Below are positions 45,875 to 54,483 of a stretch of 64,000 nt of DNA, one piece after another (the stretch's first letter is position 1; the number at the start of each line of letters is the position of its first letter). The position numbers and the translations under genes were made by a program. Under the pieces are notes generated by a model. The model did not search any database and had not been told where the DNA came from. It was given only the letters and a program-made list of their open reading frames with translations. Source of the DNA: Cymbomonas tetramitiformis. Taxonomy: Eukaryota; Chlorophyta; Pyramimonadophyceae; Pyramimonadales; Pyramimonadaceae. Location: contig LGRX02035461.1 of the NCBI GenBank assembly GCA_001247695.2, positions 1 through 64,000 on the forward strand. Direction: 5' to 3'.

Positions 45875-45889
45875 CTGGCCGGCGGCCAG
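45872..45889 (+). promoter_or_regulatory. Candidate UGA readthrough site with hairpin
   Basis: The only stop between Gag and protease in this frame is UGA followed by CUG, and directly after it lies CTGGCCGGCGGCCAG, a perfect 6-bp stem with a 3-nt loop (45875-45889). Gag-stop-Pol in one frame with a structured 3' side is the arrangement used for stop-codon readthrough in gammaretroviruses. UGA with a following C is a leaky context in eukaryotes. Function here is inferred. Confidence 0.5.
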
Positions 45890-48721
45890 CCCCAGACCCT
45901 GCCCTTCGGGGAAGTGAGGTCTTGCCCTGATGATCAGACCCTCTCCGCCCTGGAGAAGCGGTCAGAACCAGTGGAACCCCGACGCGCCCGAGGACGCAGA
46001 GACCCTTGGGGCCAACGTCCCCACCCCAAGAGTGTGGCCTTCACCTCTGGGACCCGCTTGCGACGCACCTACCGCTCAGCTGGTGCCCCATCGCCACCGA
46101 GGGATGACTTGTCCAGCCACCCTCTCGCAGGAAGCACCCCCTTCGATGAGCCGTCGCTGCCTCTTGATGACGGCCCCGCTTATACACAAGCGAGGATCGA
46201 GGGTCGGAGGGGACGGCGAGTTCCCCAACACAGACCCCCTATTATGGGCAACAACCGCGGAGAACCCCGTGACCTTCGCCCCCGACCGCGTGTTGTCCTA
46301 CCGCTGCCCATTTATCAGTCCAACCTCGCGGACCCACGGAAAAGGCTAACTGCGTGGCACTGGAAGAGGGATCTGTACTCCCTCCCCCTCGAAGTCGCCA
46401 TGCAGAAGGTCCGCAGAGCTCTGCGCAAGTCCCCGGAGGCTGCCAAGGACCTGGTGGATAAAATGTCGGAGCGCGTCCGCAGCCGCGTACACTCTGGGAG
46501 TCGATCGCCAAGGGAGCGCGTGAACCGCGCCAACCAGCTGGCAGAGAGGATACGCATTGCCCGCGAACCTCAAGATCGCAAGGAAGGCCATCAGCGCATA
46601 GCATTGTGGCACCTCCTTTCACACGACGGTCGCCAGCAAGTCCCCGAATCCTCTAACACCAGCTCCCACGACCTCTACGCGGCTTGGAGAGAGCTGTCGC
46701 CTGCCGAGCAGCAAAAGGCAATCGCCACTTCGAGTCCAGACTCTTCCCCAGGTAGCAGGCTGTGGGAAAAGGAGGGCGCACGAAGAGCAGCAGCGAGGTC
46801 TTCGACATCCCTCTGCACCCTGGACACTGAAGTGGGCACGATACCTGGGACAGCGGGAGATGTGGGTTTACCTGGTGCCTGGTGCAGTCTGCACGCAGTA
46901 CACCAGTACAAGATGAGGAAGCTGGGTCCCAGCCCCTTGGGAGCATCCCCTCCATCATCCTCACTGGCCGAGCCCACAGCAGAGACCACATCTTCGCACC
47001 ATGATAACGCGCCAGCCACTCCGGGAGGAAACCCCGAAGGTTCATCTTACTGCTCAGAGGCGGAGGAGACCTCCGCACCCAGTTCGCTTTGCTTCACCCA
47101 GCAGATGACCACCGTCAAAACGCATGAAGCGGATGAAGCGCCACCCTGTCTCGACAGCCATCCCATCGCTGAAGACCCTGAGGTGATGGAAGAGGAGTCC
47201 TCGGTCAACTCGCTCTGCTTCACCCAGCAGATGGCAGCAGCTGGGACCCCTCAGACGAGAACTGACCACCAGAGCTCCCACCAGCTCGCCCACAACTCCC
47301 CTGCTGGCAGCCCTCAGCATGACGAGGATCCTCTCACCCATGGCAGTCTCACCGATAGTGTCGCTACCCACGTGAGCCCCACAGTAAGCGGCACTACCCA
47401 TGTTAGCCCTACCACCAGTGGCACTACACATGTGAGCCCTACTACCAGTGACACCACCCATGTGAGCCCTACCACCAGCGGCACCACTCATGTCAGCCCC
47501 ACCTCGAGCGAATGCACCTCAGCGGGCACCCTGCTGACGGCGAGTGCAGACAACCTCGTCAGTCATCCGCCTGAAGATGTCGATTTGCTGGATGAGGAGT
47601 TCTACGCCGCGTGTAGGCAAACGCTGGAAGAATGCCGCGAGGCCTCGGACAACCTCCTCCCCAACCTCAAGTGCAAAAGCATACGCACAGATGGGGGAGT
47701 TCAGTGGAAGACCGACATCGAGGGTACCCTCGCAGCGGCACATGACGAAGAAGGACCACTACTACTGGTATTCTACGCAACCCTCAGAGGGCACACGGTC
47801 AAGGTGTTGATTGACTCGGGGGCCTCTGACAACTTCATCTCGGAGCAGAGCGCTAAGCGATGTGGCCTCACAACACGAGCCGGTTCCGAGATGCGAGTCA
47901 CTCTGGCGGATGGATCTGTGAAGATCACTGGCGCCACCGCGTACGCCAAGTTCAACACGCACACCACCACGGGCACCTATACGGAGAACGCCCTTGCCCT
48001 CCGGATCCTGCCGCTGGGCATACAGGTGGATGTTATCCTCGGCGGAAGGTGGCTGCGCAGTCACTCTCCTGTCACTCTGGGCTATGAAGGGAATGGCTCC
48101 GTCTCTTTCCTCAGGAAGTCCCGCGGTGGTAAGATTGGGGACCGCGTCACCATCACAGGCTGTTCTCCTGGGAAAGCATCTGGGGACAGGTCTCCGAAGG
48201 GCACGGCCTGCGCGGGATTGGTGGATGAGGTGTTCCTGACCCCTGCCCAGCTGAAGAAGTACCTGGTGTATGCGGAGACGCAGAAGCTACGCGGCAATGA
48301 CGACCCGGAGATACAGCCCGCCTGGCTCATGGTGGCCGAGAAGTCCCCCGACGATACTGCTTCTGCCTTTGCAGCCACGGCTATCGACTCTGAGAACGCC
48401 GAACCCGCTGCGGATACTGAAGATGCAGAAGTGAGCCCTGAGTGGACCCTCAAGTTTCAGGACTTCTGGGGTGAGGAGTACAAGAAGGAGATGACGACTG
48501 CTCTACCGAACATCGATGGACTCAGACATGACCCCCAAGATGAAGCCAACATTAACCTGGACCCTGAGCTGAGCAAGAAGGGACCTCCCTGCCAGCGCAT
48601 CTACAAGAAGTCCGCAGAGGAACTCCGCCAACTTCGAGAACGCGTGGAGACTCTGATGTCCAAGGGCTACATCCGACCCTCTTCCAGTCCCTTATGCAGC
48701 TCCCTGTTTGATGGTCCCTAA
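45875..48721 (+). CDS. Protease-containing frame of the Ty3/gypsy polyprotein
   Basis: In frame with Gag after the UGA. The first ~600 residues are basic then Ser/Thr/Pro-rich and match no family I know. They contain a duplicated SLCFTQQM motif (47083-47107, 47209-47233) and five 10-residue THVSPTTSGT-like repeats (47365-47510). The retropepsin domain follows: the active-site motif VLIDSGASDNFI has its catalytic Asp at 47813-47815, and ILGGRWLR is near 48036. Just before the end comes the start of RT (YIRPSSSP), after which this frame ends with TAA at 48719. RT continues in the +1 frame from about 48693. Confidence 0.85.
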   Translation: MAGGQPQTLPFGEVRSCPDDQTLSALEKRSEPVEPRRARGRRDPWGQRPHPKSVAFTSGTRLRRTYRSAGAPSPPRDDLSSHPLAGSTPFDEPSLPLDDGPAYTQARIEGRRGRRVPQHRPPIMGNNRGEPRDLRPRPRVVLPLPIYQSNLADPRKRLTAWHWKRDLYSLPLEVAMQKVRRALRKSPEAAKDLVDKMSERVRSRVHSGSRSPRERVNRANQLAERIRIAREPQDRKEGHQRIALWHLLSHDGRQQVPESSNTSSHDLYAAWRELSPAEQQKAIATSSPDSSPGSRLWEKEGARRAAARSSTSLCTLDTEVGTIPGTAGDVGLPGAWCSLHAVHQYKMRKLGPSPLGASPPSSSLAEPTAETTSSHHDNAPATPGGNPEGSSYCSEAEETSAPSSLCFTQQMTTVKTHEADEAPPCLDSHPIAEDPEVMEEESSVNSLCFTQQMAAAGTPQTRTDHQSSHQLAHNSPAGSPQHDEDPLTHGSLTDSVATHVSPTVSGTTHVSPTTSGTTHVSPTTSDTTHVSPTTSGTTHVSPTSSECTSAGTLLTASADNLVSHPPEDVDLLDEEFYAACRQTLEECREASDNLLPNLKCKSIRTDGGVQWKTDIEGTLAAAHDEEGPLLLVFYATLRGHTVKVLIDSGASDNFISEQSAKRCGLTTRAGSEMRVTLADGSVKITGATAYAKFNTHTTTGTYTENALALRILPLGIQVDVILGGRWLRSHSPVTLGYEGNGSVSFLRKSRGGKIGDRVTITGCSPGKASGDRSPKGTACAGLVDEVFLTPAQLKKYLVYAETQKLRGNDDPEIQPAWLMVAEKSPDDTASAFAATAIDSENAEPAADTEDAEVSPEWTLKFQDFWGEEYKKEMTTALPNIDGLRHDPQDEANINLDPELSKKGPPCQRIYKKSAEELRQLRERVETLMSKGYIRPSSSPLCSSLFDGP
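48686..48698 (+). promoter_or_regulatory. +1 frame change within the RT N terminus
   Basis: The conserved RT phrase is split between frames: ...RPSSSP is read in the protease frame up to CCC (48689-48691), and YAAPCLMVPKPG is read from 48693 in the next frame, with T 48692 skipped. CCC-U is a known slippery quadruplet for +1 shifts. A single inserted T, by mutation or assembly error, is equally possible. Confidence 0.6.
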
Positions 48722-51700
48722 ACCCGGGAACCCCAAGGAGCTGCGACTGGTGATCGATTACCGGCTCCTCAACCGCCAGACAGTTAAGGACAAGTATCCT
48801 CTCCCAGACATCCAGATGATGTTCGACGAGATGCAGGGTGCGAAGTTCTTCTCTTCGTTCGACGCGGTGGATGGCTTCTGGCAAGTACCGATGGCACCAG
48901 GAGATGTTGAGAAGACCGCCTTCACCACCCAGATGGGGTCATATGAGTGGTTGGTCATGCCGCAGGGGCTGCAGAATTCACCATCTCAGTACCAGCGACG
49001 GATGCAGCGGGCCTTGGGCCATCTCCCATTTGTCCGGATCTTCATCGACGATGTGGTCGTCTTCAGCAACACCGCTGCAGAGCACTACGAGCACGTCAAA
49101 CAACTGCTCCTGACATGCAGGGAGAAGGGCGTCTTCCTCAAGAGGTCCAAGTGCCAACTGTTGAAGAAATCCTTACGGTTCCTTGGCCACTGTATCTCCG
49201 CAGATGGCTGCAGACCCCAACATGACAAGGTGGCTGCAGTGAGGGACTGGCCCGAGCTGGAGACGGTTACCCACGTCAGGCAGTTCTTGGGCCTAGCGGG
49301 GTATTACCGCAGGTTCATCCACTGCTTCTCCGAGATCGCTCAGCCCCTCACCCGGTTGACCAAGTCGGACGTACCCTGGGAGTGGGGTCCCATGCAGCAG
49401 TGGGCCTTCGAGGAGCTGAAGAAGGCCCTCACATCAGCGCCAGTGCTCGCCTTGCCCAACATTAAGGGTGCCGCAGACGGCACAGCGCCTTTCGTGGTGC
49501 AAACGGATGCTAGCGGCATCGCTCTTGGGGGAGTACTTATGCAAGACAATGGAGATGGTCTTGGGCTGCGCGTGATAGCATACGAGAGCCGCCAGTTCTC
49601 AGCCGCCGAGCAGAATTACCACACCGGCGAGCGTGAGCTAGGTGCTCTACACCACTGTACCACCGTCACCTGGCGGCATTACCTCATCTTCACCAACTTC
49701 CGCATCCAGGGTGATCACCGCCCCCTTGAATGGCTGATGGAACCTGGCAGAGAGCTTAGCCGCAGACAGGCGCGCTGGTACATGGATCTGGTAGAGGTGG
49801 GAGTCCCGAGAATGGAGTATATCAAGGGAGCGCTGCTGCTGGTACCAGACGCCCTGTCCAGAAGACCCGACTTCAAAGACAAGGACGTTCGCGAGGGGTT
49901 GAAGGAGGCAGGAGTGATCGACCCCACCTCAGACCTGCCGAAAGACCCTCTGGCAACGCTGGAGTCTGAATGCTTCTCCAGCTCACCACCCGCAGCTCAT
50001 CCCCACTGGGCTCAGACGGTTGACTGTTGGCTCTCAGCAGTGGAGACCCTCTCCGTGGCGGAACAGGCCATGGACATGGGGGAGACCATCGCTCTCGTTA
50101 ATCCGAAGCTCTATAAGGGAATGAAGGAGGATCACCTCGACTTCGACATGCCTGACTGGCCTGAAGCTGATAGCGCGAAGCCGACAGAAGCTCCACACCA
50201 AACCCCTGACAGAGCTCCACCTCAGACAAGGATAACGAGGAGCATGTCACGTGCTGGAAGAGCCTCTACGACCCCAGCGCCTCCACAGTTGGCGTCACCG
50301 AAGACGCGAACGCCATCACGAGCTGACGCATCGGAGGCGCCCACTGAGAAGGTGCAGAGTTCACCACCCCCGCAGCAGGCACCCCAGCAGTCATCTCCAT
50401 CCCCGGCCCTTCACCCGCAGAAACGGCAGACTCCCCCCGAAGACTCACAGAATTGGCGTGTCCGAGCAGAGTACTCCTCGAAGTACGCCGAGAAGTTTGG
50501 ACCCTTCGATGTGGACGCCTGTTGTGACTTTGGCGGCCGCAACAGACAGGCGGATAGGTTCTGGACAGACTGCCTTTCAGAGAAATGGAGGGGCCTTCGG
50601 GTTTGGTGTAACCCCCCATATAACTCCAAGCACATTACAGTGGAGGCGATTTTGAACAAGTATATCGCAGAATGGAAGGCAGACCCAGAAAACACTTCAG
50701 CAGTCTTCGTCCTACCAGATCACCAGTCCAAGCTCCCCGCGTGGCGCAAACTTTTCAGAAAGGCCAATATGCAGATCGTGGAGGTCATCCCTACTCACGA
50801 TGATAAGGGCGAGCCCAATCAGTTCTTCGAGAACCCAGATGGGAAGGCCTTCGACCTTCGTTGGCCTGTGCTGATAGTACACGCCCCTTCCGCCAAACCA
50901 CAGCCGGCACGCGTGAGGCACCCGCGAACAGCCCCCGCTGTGATAAGGACAGGTGAGGCAGCAGCCTTCAGAGACGCAACCTCCCAGCAGTCGGACTCAA
51001 AGTTCCTGCGTGCGTTGAAAGCGGAGTACACCCGAGAGGGGACACTTCGTTCGCTGCGAGAGAAAGTGAAGGCGGCGCCACACCAGTGCCTACAGGACTT
51101 CAGGCTGGTGGGTGAAGTGGTTTGGAGGACCGCAGCAGGGAGATATCAGCTGGTGCTGGGGGAGGACTCTCCACTTCGAGAAGTGGTGATTCGCCATGCT
51201 CATGAGTCATTGTCCTCAGGCCATACTGGGCGGGACAAGACTCTGGAGAGGGTGCTGCGACGCTTCTATTGGCGTGGTGCCGCGGAAGATGTGGGCACCT
51301 GGGTTACATCCTGCGCAGTGTGCCAATCAGTGAGACCGAGGGGAACTTACCCGGATGGGTTGCTAAACCCTCACAGCATCCCGAACAGGCCATGGCAGGA
51401 TGTCGCGGTGGACTTCGTCACCGGCCTGCCTATATCAGAGAGGGGAATTGATGCTTTCGTGGCCTTCACCTGCAAGCTGACGAAGATGGTTCACGTTGTA
51501 CCAATGAACTTTGGCGACAGCTCCGCAGCTGTGGTGGCCAGAATCTACTTTGACTCGGTGTGGCGCTTACATGGCGCGCCTATGAAGATTGTCTCTGATC
51601 GTGACCCGCGGTTTCAAGATGCTTTCTGGCAGGAACTCATGAGACTGATGGGTGTGAAAGTGGCTCGTACCACGCCGTACAACCCTCGGTCTGACGGCCA

Positions 51701-53450
51701 GGCAGAACACAGCAACAGAGTTATTGAGGACATGCTCAGGTCCTTTGTTGACGCCAATGTGGAGGACTGGGATCTGTTCACCACTAACGTGGAGTTCGCG
51801 ATCAATGACTCCAGGAGTGAATCTACTGGCTTCACGCCGTTTGAACTGGTGTTCGGGTTCTCGCCGCTGTCGCAGTTGGATCTTTTCCTGGAGGCCGCGC
51901 AGTCCACCGCCGGACGACGAACTGGGGGAGTAGGCACCGCACACGAAGTGGCTGTGAAATTTTCGTCGCAGCTGCGGGACGCCAGACAGCGGTTGGAGCT
52001 GGCTCAACAGCGACAGCGCGAACAGTTTGATCGCAGACACGGGCAGCGGGAGTATGCTGTTGGGGATCTGGTCTGGATAGAGGCGAAACACCTCACGGAG
52101 AAGGTGATGGATCGCTCCATCTGTAGGAAACTGACCAAGCGCTGGCATGGACCAGTTCCTGTGACCGAACGCTTCTTCAGCGATATACAGATGACCATGC
52201 CCGAAGCCGACAGGGGAGCTCCAGTAGCCTACCGCCTACGCCTCCCTCCTCACTGGCGGATTCACGACGTGTTCGCTCAACATCGCCTCAAGCCGTACAC
52301 CAGCGGTCAAGATGCTTTTGCCGCACGCGATCACCTAGCAGTACCTGAAGAGGTGGTAGTAGACGGTCAGAAGGAAGCACACGTTGAGCGTATCCTCGCA
52401 CGTCGAGTGCGGTCTGTTCGAGGAAAGGAGGTGGAAGAGTGGAAGGTTCGCTGGACTGGCTACTCCAAAGCTCACGACCAATGGAGGACGCGTGACAAAC
52501 TTGAACGCGGAAGTCCACTTCAACAACTTCGTGAATTCGAGCAAGCGAGACTGCACATGGAAGCGCAAGTTCGCGACGAAGCCACTCGGCGACGCGAGCA
52601 GCGTGGCCGCCACTCCGCTCAAGCCGGAATGACACTGGCCCACCTCATCACCAATCCCTGCGACGAACTGGACCAGCTCGAACAGATGGAAGATGATATC
52701 CCCCTGCCGTGGGAACGCCAGGAGCGCGTGGAAGATGGGTCGTTGGCACTGGTGACAGAGCTGCTGGCAATACAGGCAAAGACAACCCGCACGCCCAGGA
52801 TTCTCGTACTCTTCAGCGGTACTGGCTCAGTAGAGAGGGAATTCCTAAATTGCTTCCCCTCCGCCTCAGTGGTGACCCTCGACTCCGGGCATATCTGGCA
52901 ACCCACTCATGTGTGTGACATCCTGCAATGGGACTACAAGCAATACCCGCCTGGATTCTTCGATGTCATTTGGGCAAGTCCCCCCTGCAGGCAGTACAGT
53001 CAAGCGCGCACCACTGGTGGACCCCCTGACCTTCCCCAGGCTGACAAAATCGTACGACGAGCATTGCAGATCATTGACTACCTGGAGCCAAAATATTGGT
53101 TCATGGAAAACCCCAGAGGTCGCTTCCCTAACGCGCTGCGGCTTCGCCCTATGATGCGCCAACTTCCCCCACCGCTGGTGTGTACCTACTGCATGTATGG
53201 TACGCAGTACATGAAACCCACCTGCATATGGACGAACTCGGCACCACCCTCGCCCCTGCTACGCTGTACTACTTCAACACCGTGTGCGTGCAGATGGGCA
53301 ACCGGTGCTCACCCAGAGACTGCTCAGCTTGGACCTCACCCGCAGCAGACTGGAGCAGGTCGATCTGCGAGTGTATACCCCGTGCCAGCACTCCTGCTAC
53401 GACAACTTTTCCGACATTTACGCCTCCGCGACACTGAAGACCCGCTTTAG
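48693..53450 (+). CDS. pol: Pol: RT, RNase H, Dam-type MTase, integrase, chromodomain, C5-MTase-like
   Basis: About 1,585 codons. RT spans 48693-49200, with SFDAVDGF and the catalytic FIDD (Asp-Asp 49047-49052). RNase H spans about 49490-49740 (TDAS at 49502). After a Pro/Ser linker, a Dam-type adenine methyltransferase (50454-50890) shows FGPFDVDACCD and NPPY (50610-50621). The integrase has an HHCC finger (51195-51330). Its catalytic triad is Asp 51411, Asp 51597 and Glu 51705, with 35 residues between the last two. The chromodomain (52375-52530) has WKVRWTGY. The C-terminal C5 methyltransferase-like domain (52797-53450) has FSGTGS, SPPC (Cys 52986) and MENPRG. All catalytic motifs look intact, so the element could be active apart from the frame change. 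Placement of the Dam domain inside pol argues that it is processed with the other enzymes. Confidence 0.92.
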   Translation, partial: YAAPCLMVPKPGNPKELRLVIDYRLLNRQTVKDKYPLPDIQMMFDEMQGAKFFSSFDAVDGFWQVPMAPGDVEKTAFTTQMGSYEWLVMPQGLQNSPSQYQRRMQRALGHLPFVRIFIDDVVVFSNTAAEHYEHVKQLLLTCREKGVFLKRSKCQLLKKSLRFLGHCISADGCRPQHDKVAAVRDWPELETVTHVRQFLGLAGYYRRFIHCFSEIAQPLTRLTKSDVPWEWGPMQQWAFEELKKALTSAPVLALPNIKGAADGTAPFVVQTDASGIALGGVLMQDNGDGLGLRVIAYESRQFSAAEQNYHTGERELGALHHCTTVTWRHYLIFTNFRIQGDHRPLEWLMEPGRELSRRQARWYMDLVEVGVPRMEYIKGALLLVPDALSRRPDFKDKDVREGLKEAGVIDPTSDLPKDPLATLESECFSSSPPAAHPHWAQTVDCWLSAVETLSVAEQAMDMGETIALVNPKLYKGMKEDHLDFDMPDWPEADSAKPTEAPHQTPDRAPPQTRITRSMSRAGRASTTPAPPQLASPKTRTPSRADASEAPTEKVQSSPPPQQAPQQSSPSPALHPQKRQTPPEDSQNWRVRAEYSSKYAEKFGPFDVDACCDFGGRNRQADRFWTDCLSEKWRGLRVWCNPPYNSKHITVEAILNKYIAEWKADPENTSAVFVLPDHQSKLPAWRKLFRKANMQIVEVIPTHDDKGEPNQFFENPDGKAFDLRWPVLIVHAPSAKPQPARVRHPRTAPAVIRTGEAAAFRDATSQQSDSKFLRALKAEYTREGTLRSLREKVKAAPHQCLQDFRLVGEVVWRTAAGRYQLVLGEDSPLREVVIRHAHESLSSGHTGRDKTLERVLRRFYWRGAAEDVGTWVTSCAVCQSVRPRGTYPDGLLNPHSIPNRPWQDVAVDFVTGLPISERGIDAFVAFTCKLTKMVHVVPMNFGDSSAAVVARIYFDSVWRLHGAPMKIVSDRDPRFQDAFWQELMRLMGVKVARTTPYNPRSDGQAEHSNRVIEDMLRSFVDANVEDWDLFTTNVEFAINDSRSESTGFTPFELVFGFSPLSQLDLFLEAAQSTAGRRTGGVGTAHEVAVKFSSQLRDARQRLELAQQRQREQFDRRHGQREYAVGDLVWIEAKHLTEKVMDRSICRKLTKRWHGPVPVTERFFSDIQMTMPEADRGAPVAYRLRLPPHWRIHDVFAQHRLKPYTSGQDAFAARDHLAVPEEVVVDGQKEAHVERILARRVRSVRGKEVEEWKVRWTGYSKAHDQWRTRDKLERGSPLQQLREFEQARLHMEAQVRDEATRRREQRGRHSAQAGMTLAHLITNPCDELDQLEQMEDDIPLPWERQERVEDGSLALVTELLAIQAKTTRTPRILVLFSGTGSVEREFLNCFPSASVVTLDSGHIWQPTHVCDILQWDYKQYPPGFFDVIWASPPCRQYSQARTTGGPPDLPQADKIVRRALQIIDYLEPKYWFMENPRGRFPNALRLRPMMRQLPPPLVCTYCMYGTQYMKPTCIWTNSAPPSPLLRCTTSTPCACRWATGAHPETAQLGPHPQQTGAGRSASVYPVPALLLRQLFRHLRLRDTEDPL

Positions 53451-53624
53451 ATTCCAAGTGGCACCCTTCTTCTTGAAAGTGGTGCCCTGGTAGCGGCAGG
53501 CGAACTATGCTCGAAGAGGAACCAGAGAACCTAAGAACTGGAAACAGCAAGGAACCAGAGAACCTAAGAACTGGAACTTAGATGGGTACCTTAGTGGAGT
53601 GATCCCAGGAGGTAGACCACTCCT
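53451..53624 (+). other. 3' untranslated part of the Ty3/gypsy element
   Basis: Short non-coding stretch between the pol stop and the polypurine tract. It holds a direct repeat GGAACCAGAGAACCTAAGAA (near 53518 and 53551). Confidence 0.6.
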
Positions 53625-53638
53625 AAGGGGGGGAGAGT
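53625..53638 (+). other. Polypurine tract
   Basis: AAGGGGGGGAGAG followed by T, directly before the 3' LTR. This is where plus-strand DNA synthesis would start. Confidence 0.8.
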
Positions 53639-54331
53639 TGTGCCCGGAGGCACAGCGTGAGCCGATATGTCTATGCGTCCGTATGTGTGTCATCGGGGGT
53701 AATCTGGGATTGGCACGATGACAGTGAGATTGGGCTTGAAATCACGATGAGAATGAATACCAGATGTCCGGGGTATGACAGTATGACACTATGACACTAT
53801 GACAGTATGACAGTATGACACTATAGTAGTATGACAGTACTGTGGGGGGTGTCATCGTGGAACTCAGTCAGACCCTCGAAGAATGGTCAGATTCGCATCG
53901 GGGTTGAAAAGACAATGAAATCGAATATCAGATATTAAGGTTATGACAGTATGACAGTATGACGCTATGACAGTATGACAGTATGACAGTACAGTAGTAT
54001 GACAGTACTGTGGGGCAGTCATCGTGTCAGTCTGTTGGCATAACATCTGAATCGAGAATGACGGATCGGAATTAGAAATGAGATCGGATCGAGAACTGAA
54101 CGTTGAGCCGAAGTGTGACATCGGCTCTCGAGTGGTTGACCCTGCAACCTGAGTGACGAGTGAATAAGTAGAGCACTTGAGAAGTGTTTAGCCTTCAGAA
54201 CTCGGAACCGAATTATCGTTTGTACCTCAATCTGGCCCTGATCCAGTATATTATAAAAATCCGAATTGTGTACCTTTGCACGTTCAATCAAAAACATATC
54301 TCCGAGCATCTGTCGTCGTGCCCCTGGCACA
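53639..54331 (+). repeat. 3' LTR of the Ty3/gypsy element
   Basis: 693 bp. By eye it is identical to the 5' LTR at a constant offset of 13,088, including the TATGACAG blocks and the TATA box. Followed by the AATTC target duplication. Confidence 0.95.
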
Positions 54332-54480
54332 AATTCAGCCTATATATGAGCTGAAATTCTGCCTATAACCCTATATATGAGCTGAAATTCAGCCTATATA
54401 TCACCTGAAATTCAGCCTATATATATATATATATATATGACCTGAAATTCGGCCTATATATGAGCTGAAATTCGAGCTCT
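54332..54480. repeat. AT-rich minisatellite, right part
   Basis: Continuation of the array at 40194-40550: units of ATGAGCTGAAATTCAGCCTA with (TA)n runs. It encodes the tail (IYRPNFRSYIYIYI) of the open frame of the zinc-finger fragment by chance. Confidence 0.8.
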
Positions 54481-54483
54481 TTC

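Larger units (their letters stand above)
40551..54331 (+). mobile_element. Ty3/gypsy chromovirus-type retrotransposon with two DNA methyltransferases
   Basis: 13,781 bp. LTRs of 693 bp (40551-41243, 53639-54331) begin TGTGCC and end GGCACA. The 5-bp target duplication AATTC is at 40546-40550 and 54332-54336. A tRNA-iMet primer site follows the 5' LTR and a G-rich polypurine tract precedes the 3' LTR. Internal order is leader, Gag, protease, RT, RNase H, Dam-type methyltransferase, integrase, chromodomain, C5 methyltransferase-like domain. RT-RH before integrase and the chromodomain place it in Ty3/gypsy. Length is more than twice that of a typical member. LTRs appear identical at a constant offset of 13,088 bp, so the insertion is young. 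Confidence 0.95.
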
